Assembly: GCA_012961655.1 (NCBI GenBank)
Contig: DTYX01000595.1
Location: forward strand, 1 to 5,192
Origin: Candidatus Poribacteria bacterium
GTDB lineage: Bacteria; Poribacteria; WGA-4E; DTYX01
DNA: 5,192 nucleotides
Direction: 5' to 3'
Numbering within the stretch: the stretch's first letter is position 1; the number at the start of each line of letters is the position of its first letter. Of the stretch, positions 1-5,192 are shown in pieces. The notes under the pieces were generated by a model. That model made no database searches. It had not been told where the DNA came from and was given only the letters and a program-made list of their open reading frames with translations. Both the position numbers and the translations under genes were made by a program.

Positions 1-2138
1 CGAACTGATTTCCACTCCCTTTTATCGTTGAGCACTTTAATCAAGGAGTCTACAGCTTTCCGCCTCTTGAAATTTCCCATCAGCGCCGCCGCGCGCTCCC
101 TAACGATGACGCTTTCATCTTCCAAAGCGGCTATCATTTCATCCACTCTTGATGGTTCTGCAATGCTCCCGAAAGCATGAGCCGCACGTTTGCGGACGGT
201 TTCATCTGCAGATTTCAGCGCGGGAAGCAGAGTTTCGCTGACCATAGGTTTATTCGCTACGGCATCACCCTCTTTTATTAAAGATGCGACAACCGCATCC
301 AGAACAGCTTCAGTTTCCCTCTTCTCTTCCTCTTTACCCGCTTGGTCTTCGAGGGCATCTACCAATCCCGACGCAGCCTCTTCAAATACGACTTCATCCA
401 AAGCAACGGCGGCGTTTTTTCTGGCGGTTTCGTATTTGTCCTTTTTCATCGCATCGACTAAGGCATCGATAACCTTTTTACCTTTAATCTTGCCAAGCGC
501 TGTTGCCGCTTCGCTGCGAACGATGCCGAGGTCATCATCCCTGAGCGCGTCTATTAACGCGGGAATAATTTTATCCTGCGGGTTGACAATTTCGCCAAGC
601 GACCAAGCTGCTTTTTGTCGGACAACGGCGCGTTGGTCATCTTTGAGGGCTTTAATCAGTGGTTCGACTACGTCATATCCCTGTATTGTATTCTTTATCT
701 TGCCAAATGCAACTGCAATTTCGCTTCTTACCAAACTTGGGATTGGCTTAACTTCGATTAAATTTTTATAATCTGGATGCCAATCGACCCCGAGTTTTTC
801 AATCGCCGCATTTAAGTTCTGGGGTGTTTTATATTCTCGTTTGAGTTGTCTAAGGAAATCTTTCGGCTCATCGTATAATCTTGCCAGAATCCACAACATC
901 GGCGGCATAGCTTTTGCTGGCTTAATCTCACCCAAAACCGTCACCGCGCCTTTGCGAACGACATCGCTTTCATCATCACTAAGCATAATTTGAATCATCG
1001 TATCTACCGCTTCCTGCGGTTTGATGGCGGCCAATGCCGTGATTGCGGCTTGGCGTAGACTTTCACGCTCATAAGTATCACTGGCGATTTTGATAAGTTC
1101 CTTCGCCGCTCTCGCTTCATACTGGGCGATATCGCCCAAAGCGACAACCGCATTATACCTCGTTTTATCATCCATCTCCTTGGTAATAATTTGCGCTAAT
1201 GCTTTGACTACTTTGAGGTCGGGACCGCCTCTCGCCTTCATTTTGCCTAGCGCTTCGGCGGCATTTGCACGGACGTCTTTATTGGCGTCATCTAAAGCTG
1301 AAAGCAAAGTCTCGACAGCGCGTAAGTCATTAATGGCGCCGAGAATCGAAGCTGCTTGAATTCTCAATTCCTCCGCTAAGACGAAGTCATCCGTTGCTTT
1401 GTACGGAGACGATTTACCCTCAATAGTATTTATCAAAGCATCGACGGCTACACTGCCCATTGTCGTTAATGCAGTAACCGCGCTTGCCTTCAAATCATCG
1501 TTATCCAGCAAATTAATCAGCGGCTCAATTGCGGCTCCCGCTTTGATTTTGCCTAGAGCCGTGATTGCCGCCTTTTGCACACTGATACGCCGCGCTTTTA
1601 ATTTATCTTCGTCGATGTATGCATTGGCGATATAAGCATCTTCCTTAATGATATCGCTGGGTTCATCGGGTATAATATTTCGCCCGCCTTGTCTGAGAAC
1701 CTCAAGGAGTGGTTCGACGGCCGGCTGTCCATAGGATGTTAAAACGTTTATGGCTGTTGTCTGCACATAGCTGTTATCGTCAGCCAGTAATGTTATTAAG
1801 CTGGGAATTGCGGCTTGAGCCTTTAATTTCACCAGTAATATTGCGGCATGCATGCGCGCCTGAGCGACATTGGTTTTAAGGGCGAGAATCAGCGGCTCAA
1901 TAATCTCTTCTCCGCCTATCATTTCCAGAGCGACAACAGCATTATATATGACAGAAAGATCTTCCGATTTATTTTTGAGCAATTCAGATATTGCGGCAAT
2001 GGCTTTTTCGCTTTGCGCCAAGGCAAAGTCGGGCATTGCTTTTTGTAGTTTGCCCAAAAACAAAACTGCTTGACTTCTGATGTCCGCATCCGGGTTTTTT
2101 AATTCGGCTATCAACGGGGCGAGCACTAGCTCCGTTCC
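1..2138 (-). repeat. HEAT-repeat array, about 19 protein-level units
   Basis: From about residue 184 to the window edge the protein is a chain of two-helix units of roughly 30-35 residues. Recognisable units contain LAPLIAELKNPDADIRSQA, EPLINLLDNDDLKASAV, ETLLSALDDANKDVRANA, EPLIKALKDDQRAVVRQKA, PALIDALRDDDLGIVRSEA and DEMIAALEDESVIVRERA. Three units are interrupted by longer loops, around bases 1690-1580, 1415-1370 and 865-695. The last visible unit is cut by the window edge. The unit count comes from reading by eye and may be off by one or two. Confidence 0.88.
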
Positions 2139-2687
2139 CATCTTTAAAATTATCTTTTCGGCGCTTTCTCTACTGTCGGGTTCAAAGCTCTTTGAGGCTT
2201 CCAACATTGTGGCAACAAGCAAGTCGGTAGAATTATTCATTAACTGATTCACCCATGACTCGCCTTTTTGGCTGGCGTCAGCAATTGACCTTGCTAAAAA
2301 GCCCATACCTGAATTTCGTTGACGAATCTTAGTTTCCAAAAGTTCCAATTCGTCGTCATCCAACCCTACATCGATATCCTTAATCTCCAACTCTCTGATT
2401 TCCTTATTAAGCGGCTCGATATATCCAAGTACCTTCTCTATTGCTGCTTGCCAATCAGTTGCGTTTTTCTTATCCTTGACTTTCAGAACTTCAGAGATGC
2501 AAAGAATTTCTGGATTTTTCGCTTCTGCGCTTAGAGCAATCTGGATCTCATTTTTGGCCTCTTGATACTTCTCGTCGGCTATCAGATTTTTGGCATTCAC
2601 CAGATTCTTGTTTTCTCTCTTACCACAACCGACAATGAAAAAAGTTAAACATAGAAATATTATTGTGAATTTAATCATACGTCTCAT
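1..2687 (-). CDS. Large HEAT-repeat lipoprotein, C-terminus beyond window
   Basis: The frame is open from ATG at 2687 down to base 1, giving at least 895 residues with no stop in the window. The start is set by AAGGAG at 2700-2695, 7 nt upstream of the ATG. Residues 1-20 form a type II signal peptide (basic MRRMIK, hydrophobic core, lipobox IVGC), with Cys21 as the predicted lipidated residue. Residues 22 to about 176 are charged and helical, and include a TPR-like helix pair near 33-60 (NLIADEKYQEAKNEIQIAL). From about residue 177 onward there are roughly 19 HEAT-like units of the PBS-lyase type, with signatures such as EPLIxxLxDxxxxVRxxAxxALGxIK. HEAT solenoids are usually protein-binding scaffolds; no catalytic motif is visible. 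The gene follows glyQS by 40 bp in the same direction, so co-transcription is likely, although no functional link to translation is evident. The partner and the role are unknown. The lipoprotein and HEAT calls are firm; any function would be a guess. Confidence 0.93.
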   Translation of the reverse strand, partial: MRRMIKFTIIFLCLTFFIVGCGKRENKNLVNAKNLIADEKYQEAKNEIQIALSAEAKNPEILCISEVLKVKDKKNATDWQAAIEKVLGYIEPLNKEIRELEIKDIDVGLDDDELELLETKIRQRNSGMGFLARSIADASQKGESWVNQLMNNSTDLLVATMLEASKSFEPDSRESAEKIILKMGTELVLAPLIAELKNPDADIRSQAVLFLGKLQKAMPDFALAQSEKAIAAISELLKNKSEDLSVIYNAVVALEMIGGEEIIEPLILALKTNVAQARMHAAILLVKLKAQAAIPSLITLLADDNSYVQTTAINVLTSYGQPAVEPLLEVLRQGGRNIIPDEPSDIIKEDAYIANAYIDEDKLKARRISVQKAAITALGKIKAGAAIEPLINLLDNDDLKASAVTALTTMGSVAVDALINTIEGKSSPYKATDDFVLAEELRIQAASILGAINDLRAVETLLSALDDANKDVRANAAEALGKMKARGGPDLKVVKALAQIITKEMDDKTRYNAVVALGDIAQYEARAAKELIKIASDTYERESLRQAAITALAAIKPQEAVDTMIQIMLSDDESDVVRKGAVTVLGEIKPAKAMPPMLWILARLYDEPKDFLRQLKREYKTPQNLNAAIEKLGVDWHPDYKNLIEVKPIPSLVRSEIAVAFGKIKNTIQGYDVVEPLIKALKDDQRAVVRQKAAWSLGEIVNPQDKIIPALIDALRDDDLGIVRSEAATALGKIKGKKVIDALVDAMKKDKYETARKNAAVALDEVVFEEAASGLVDALEDQAGKEEEKRETEAVLDAVVASLIKEGDAVANKPMVSETLLPALKSADETVRKRAAHAFGSIAEPSRVDEMIAALEDESVIVRERAAALMGNFKRRKAVDSLIKVLNDKREWKSV
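2625..2687 (-). other. Type II (lipoprotein) signal peptide with lipobox
   Basis: Residues 1-21 have three parts. The N-region is basic (Arg2, Arg3, Lys6), the core is hydrophobic (FTIIFLCLTFFIV), and the lipobox is Ile-Val-Gly-Cys with Cys21 encoded at 2627-2625. The mature protein would start Cys-Gly-Lys-Arg. With no Asp at position +2 there is no classical inner-membrane retention signal, so outer-membrane sorting is the default inference if the cell is a diderm with an E. coli-like Lol system. Confidence 0.88.
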
Positions 2688-2694
2688 ATTTTTT

Positions 2695-2700
2695 CTCCTT
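2695..2700 (-). promoter_or_regulatory. Ribosome binding site of the HEAT lipoprotein gene
   Basis: AAGGAG on the minus strand lies 7 nt before the ATG at 2687, a strong Shine-Dalgarno at near-ideal spacing. It fixes this start over the nearby in-frame ATG at codon 4. It abuts the heptamer hairpin at 2701-2726, so folding of that hairpin might affect access to the site; this is inference only. Confidence 0.85.
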
Positions 2701-2726
2701 AATTCCGGATTCCGAAATCCGAATTC
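2701..2726 (-). repeat. Intergenic heptamer repeat that folds as a hairpin
   Basis: Read on the plus strand, 2702-2726 is attccgg, attccga, aatccga, attc: three degenerate 7-bp units plus a partial one. On the minus strand the same DNA can form a hairpin over 2725-2701: AATTC GGATT, loop TCGG, AATCC, a bulged G, then GAATT. It fills nearly all of the space between the glyQS stop codon (2728-2730) and the lipoprotein ribosome binding site. No T-run follows, so it does not look like an intrinsic terminator. It could be a transcript-stabilising or processing structure, or simply a dispersed repeat. Confidence 0.7.
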
Positions 2727-2727
2727 T

Positions 2728-5192
2728 TCATCTTATGACCAGCTTAGTAAAATCCGCGACCAGATATAACTTATCAGCCAATTGATTCAACAACGCCAAG
2801 CGATTTTTCCTCAAAGCCTGGTCGTCCGTCATGACTAAAACTTCATCGAAGAAATTATCAATGGTCGGTTGGAGAGTCGCGAGTTGTTCGAGCAGGTCAT
2901 TATATTTCCTCGTCGCTGCCGATTTTGCCAAGGATGGCTCAAGCCGCGATAGTTCATGATAAAGTCGCTTTTCCGCGTCATCGACGAAGAGTTGTTCATT
3001 CACATCTTCCCCCTTTGGAATTCGGAATTCTTTCTTTACTTCCGCCTTTCGCCTTCCGCCTTTCGCCTTCCGAAGGGGGGATTTCCCGCTTCTTTCGGGA
3101 ATTATCCTTAGAACTCGGTTAAAAGCCGGATATATAACATCAAAATCGTCCCGTTGTTTGAATTCAGTTAAAGTTCTTGCCCGCGCTATCGCATCGACGA
3201 CATCCGTAGCGTCAACTGATAAAACGGCATCTGAAACGTCATAAGAATAACCTTGACTTCGTATAGTAGCATCTATTCTCGCTTTGAAGAAATCCAACAC
3301 AGATGCTTTAGTTTCAGACGGAATTTTGTCCTTGTATAGTTCGATGGCTCTATCAACTGCCTCGTCCAGTGAAAGATGATAGCCTTTGTCAAGCAGAATT
3401 CTCACGATACCGATAGCTTGTCGTCGCAGGGAATAAGGATCTTCCGAGCCGCTTGGAATTTCGCCGATGCCAAAATAACCGACGATGGTATCTAGCTTGT
3501 CAGCGATGGAGACGATGGCGCCGGCGTCAGTTTTCGGCAACTCGGCTTCGGCGGAGAACGGCTGATAATGTTCTTCGATGGCAATGGCAACTTCTTCGGG
3601 TTCACCGGAGTTTGCCGCATAATATCTGCCGATAATGCCTTGCAAATCGGGGAACTCTATCACCATCTGAGTGGTCAGGTCGGCTTTGCACAACAGCGAG
3701 GCTCTGGAAGCCATTTTTGTTGTTGCAAGGTCGAAGCCCAATTGTCCAGCGAGAAATTCAGATAGAGTTTCAACTCGACGGGATTTTTCATAGAGATTTC
3801 CCAATTTCACCTGAAATACTACATTTTTAAGTCTCTGTACCTTTTCAGCTAAGGATGATTTTTGGTCTTCACGGTAAAAGAACTCTGCGTCATCAAAGCG
3901 CGAAGCCAAAACGCGTTCGTTTCCGCGCCTTACGCCTTCGATATTCCCATCCGTGCCGTTTGAAATCGTGATGAATTTTGCCATCAACTCTGAATCGTTT
4001 TTCCAACATGGGAAATACATCTGGTGGTATTCCATAGATGTGATAAGAACTTCCTTGGGCAAGGATAGATGAGATTCGCTGAAACTGCCCATGATTGCCT
4101 GTGGATATTCGACTACAAAGGTGACAGCATGCAGTAATTTTTCGTCGATTAAATCATCGCAGTTGGCTTCTTTTAAAAGCTGTTTTATCTGCCTTCTGAT
4201 TTCATTGCGGCGTTCTTCATGGTTGACGATGACATGAGCTTCGCGTAGCTTTTGAATATAGTTTTCAATATCGGCATTCTCAAGAACTATTGGTTCAGGG
4301 CTCAAAGAGCGATGTCCATAAGTCCTTCTGTCGGAATGAACGGTATCCAGTTGAAAATCGACCACCTCATCGCCGAGCAACGCGACTATCCATCGAATTG
4401 GTCGAGCGAATCTGAGATTATCCCTTCGCTTCGCTCGAGAGCAGGACCAACGCATCATCTTGGGAAAATCCAAAGATGTTATAAGCGAAGGGAGTATCTC
4501 CTGCAATATTTCAATCGTAGGACGGCCTTTTTCCAATTTTTGCGCGCAGACGTATTCACCGCGTTCGGTCTCAACAATTCTTAGGCTATCAACCGATACC
4601 CCTTGACTTCGTGCGAAACCCATCGCCGCTTTTGTTGGATTGCCATTTTCATCGTAGGCAACGCGTTTTGGCGGACCGATAACTTCGATGCTGCGGTCGG
4701 ATTGCATTACGGCGACATCTTTAATTGCCAGAGTTAGCCGTCGAGGAGTGCCAAGAATGCGGGTCTGTTGAAATTCTATTCTATTTTCCGTTAAATGATG
4801 GGACGCCAATTTCTCCAACTGTTCAAGCGCAGGCAAAATGTATGAAGCGGGAATTTCCTCCGTGCCAATTTCGAATAATAAATTTACTGCGTTGGGCATC
4901 AAATGTCGGGTGTCAGGTGAGGCGTATTGCGTATTGCGTGATGAGCGTTGACACTCTGCACTCCGGAGCATCGGATAGCCCATCTCTTCGCGCTGATTGA
5001 TATAGGCGCGGGCGCATTGACGCGAAAGCAAGCGTACTCGGTCGATATATCCCACACGTTCTGTGACGCTGATGACTCCGCGAGCGTCGAGCATGTTAAA
5101 GGTATGTGAGCATTTCAGGGTATAATCCAGGCCGGGCATTACCAGACCGTTTTTTATACATGACAACGCCTCCTGTTCATACATATTGAACA
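2728..5192 (-). CDS. glyQS: Glycyl-tRNA synthetase, fused alpha and beta subunits (N-terminus beyond window)
   Basis: This cytoplasmic enzyme charges tRNA-Gly with glycine using ATP. The frame enters from the right edge, and the Met codon at 5184 is internal because the preceding in-frame codons read Phe-Asn. Residues are numbered from that Met. Residues 1-72 are the end of the alpha subunit (GLVMPGLDYTLKCSHTFN, then LDARGVISVTER, ending REEMGYPM); about 230 alpha residues lie outside. Residues 73-95 are a non-conserved linker. Residues 96-818 are the beta subunit, with NLLFEIGTEEIPASY (101-115), GTPRRL (145-150), RFARPIRW (258-265), KADLTTQMVIEFPDLQGIIG (500-519), ADKLDTIVGYFGIGEIPSGS (561-580) and DPYSLRRQAIGIVRIL (582-597). 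A C-terminal DALR-like helical anticodon-binding region ends at TGA, 2730-2728. The beta part has about 723 residues against 689 in E. coli, partly because of inserts near 247-256 and 696-727. Fused GlyQS is known from chlamydiae and plant organelles. Fusion would make the usual alpha2beta2 complex a homodimer. Confidence 0.97.
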   Translation of the reverse strand, partial: FNMYEQEALSCIKNGLVMPGLDYTLKCSHTFNMLDARGVISVTERVGYIDRVRLLSRQCARAYINQREEMGYPMLRSAECQRSSRNTQYASPDTRHLMPNAVNLLFEIGTEEIPASYILPALEQLEKLASHHLTENRIEFQQTRILGTPRRLTLAIKDVAVMQSDRSIEVIGPPKRVAYDENGNPTKAAMGFARSQGVSVDSLRIVETERGEYVCAQKLEKGRPTIEILQEILPSLITSLDFPKMMRWSCSRAKRRDNLRFARPIRWIVALLGDEVVDFQLDTVHSDRRTYGHRSLSPEPIVLENADIENYIQKLREAHVIVNHEERRNEIRRQIKQLLKEANCDDLIDEKLLHAVTFVVEYPQAIMGSFSESHLSLPKEVLITSMEYHQMYFPCWKNDSELMAKFITISNGTDGNIEGVRRGNERVLASRFDDAEFFYREDQKSSLAEKVQRLKNVVFQVKLGNLYEKSRRVETLSEFLAGQLGFDLATTKMASRASLLCKADLTTQMVIEFPDLQGIIGRYYAANSGEPEEVAIAIEEHYQPFSAEAELPKTDAGAIVSIADKLDTIVGYFGIGEIPSGSEDPYSLRRQAIGIVRILLDKGYHLSLDEAVDRAIELYKDKIPSETKASVLDFFKARIDATIRSQGYSYDVSDAVLSVDATDVVDAIARARTLTEFKQRDDFDVIYPAFNRVLRIIPERSGKSPLRKAKGGRRKAEVKKEFRIPKGEDVNEQLFVDDAEKRLYHELSRLEPSLAKSAATRKYNDLLEQLATLQPTIDNFFDEVLVMTDDQALRKNRLALLNQLADKLYLVADFTKLVIR
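3004..3099 (-). repeat. In-frame heptamer-repeat insertion in GlyS
   Basis: Between FNRVLRII and VNEQLF of the beta subunit sit 32 residues (696-727), rich in Lys, Arg and Gly (including RKAKGGRRKAEVKKEF). As I recall the family, only about 8-10 residues separate these landmarks. The DNA (plus strand) contains ggaattc x2 (3017-3030) and four TYCGCCT heptamers plus a partial one (tccgcct/ttcgcct/tccgcct/ttcgcct/tccg, 3041-3072). Seven-bp inverted arms flank these: ccccctt (3009-3015) and aaggggg (3073-3079). A further hairpin, ttcccg/cgggaa, lies at 3083-3101. The reading frame is kept, and the conserved C-terminal domain follows intact, so the protein probably tolerates the insert as a surface loop. 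Confidence 0.75.
4402..4446 (-). repeat. Small GlyS insertion with a 9-bp inverted repeat
   Basis: The usual bacterial motif MRW-(about 5 residues)-RFxRPIRW is here MRW-SCSRAKRRDNL-RFARPIRW, about six residues longer than the family as I recall it. The extra bases lie within about 4446-4417. They contain ttcgcttcgctcga on the plus strand, and 4430-4438 (ttcgctcga) is a perfect inverted copy of 4402-4410 (tcgagcgaa), which encodes part of the conserved RFARP motif. This may be a short repeat insertion or simply local divergence. Confidence 0.5.
4900..4968 (-). repeat. GlyQ-GlyS junction linker made of heptamer repeats
   Basis: These 69 bases encode the 23 residues between the alpha end (GYPM) and the beta start (MPNAVNLLFEIG). 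The protein is polar and resembles neither subunit. At DNA level (plus strand) it holds three tandem 7-bp motifs: tgtcggg-tgtcagg (4904-4917), gcgtatt-gcgtatt-gcgt (4922-4939) and cactctg-cactccg (4952-4965). Stop triplets occur here out of frame, for example TGA in CCTGAC and TTTGATG on the minus strand. The pattern looks like former intergenic DNA read through in frame. The ATG at 4899 fits an ancestral separate GlyS start but has no Shine-Dalgarno now. Confidence 0.72.

Noticed and set aside
190..771. Plus-strand open frame of 193 codons, Ser/Ala/Thr-rich
   Set aside because: It is antisense to the clear HEAT-repeat frame, has low-complexity composition typical of the complement of Ala/Leu/Lys-rich repeats, and lacks a convincing ribosome binding site. 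The same applies to the other plus-strand frames across 284-2534.
2701..2726. Intrinsic terminator after glyQS
   Set aside because: A hairpin is present, but the minus strand continues AAGGAGAAAAAATATG with no T-run, and the stem directly abuts the next gene's ribosome binding site.
3041..3072. CRISPR array or variable-number coding repeat
   Set aside because: The units are 7 bp with no spacers, far too short for CRISPR. The period is not a multiple of 3, so the array is not a protein-level repeat.
4252..4584. Plus-strand open frame of 110 codons, and others at 2925-3122, 3453-3765 and 4725-5000
   Set aside because: They are shadows of the strongly conserved glyQS frame on the minus strand, with no recognisable protein motifs.
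4897..4899. Separate glyS start codon at M96
   Set aside because: The ATG is in the right place for an unfused GlyS, but the alpha frame runs straight into it without a stop and no Shine-Dalgarno precedes it, so one fused protein is the simpler reading.
5182..5184. Translation start of the glyQS frame at the Met codon at 5184
   Set aside because: The frame is open upstream to the window edge (Phe-Asn precede it), and the residues after the Met match the interior of the GlyQ C-terminal region, so this Met is internal.

Overview
The window is almost entirely coding on the minus strand and holds two co-directional genes, both cut by a window edge. At the right edge (2728-5192) lies the end of a glycyl-tRNA synthetase in which the alpha subunit (GlyQ) and beta subunit (GlyS) are one continuous reading frame, glyQS. 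After a 40-bp gap comes a large lipoprotein gene (1-2687). It starts with a clear ribosome binding site and a type II signal peptide, continues into a long HEAT-repeat solenoid, and is still open at base 1, so at least 895 residues are visible. The spacing and shared direction suggest co-transcription from glyQS into the lipoprotein gene. The plus strand carries only shadow reading frames.

Organism: a bacterium with the bacterial-type alpha/beta GlyRS, moderate base composition and standard code use (TGA is the stop of glyQS). The residue after the lipoprotein cysteine is Gly, not Asp. If the cell is diderm with E. coli-like Lol sorting, that would favour the outer membrane. The fused synthetase and the repeat-littered genes are compatible with an uncultured or candidate phylum, but I cannot place it from sequence alone.

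The most interesting signal cuts across the genes: short degenerate tandem repeats with a period of exactly 7 bp occur at three places. They lie in the glyQS-lipoprotein spacer (ATTCCGR units, 2702-2726), inside the GlyS C-terminal region (GGAATTC x2 and TYCGCCT x4, within 3004-3099), and in the stretch joining GlyQ to GlyS (GCGTATT, TGTCRGG and CACTCYG units, 4904-4965). The units differ in sequence but share the heptamer period. The two coding copies are read through in frame, giving a Lys/Arg-rich insert in GlyS and a non-conserved linker at the alpha-beta junction. A fourth, smaller GlyS insertion (about 4417-4446) carries a perfect 9-bp inverted repeat with neighbouring sequence. This suggests that intergenic-type heptamer repeats have spread into an essential gene and may have created the glyQ-glyS fusion.
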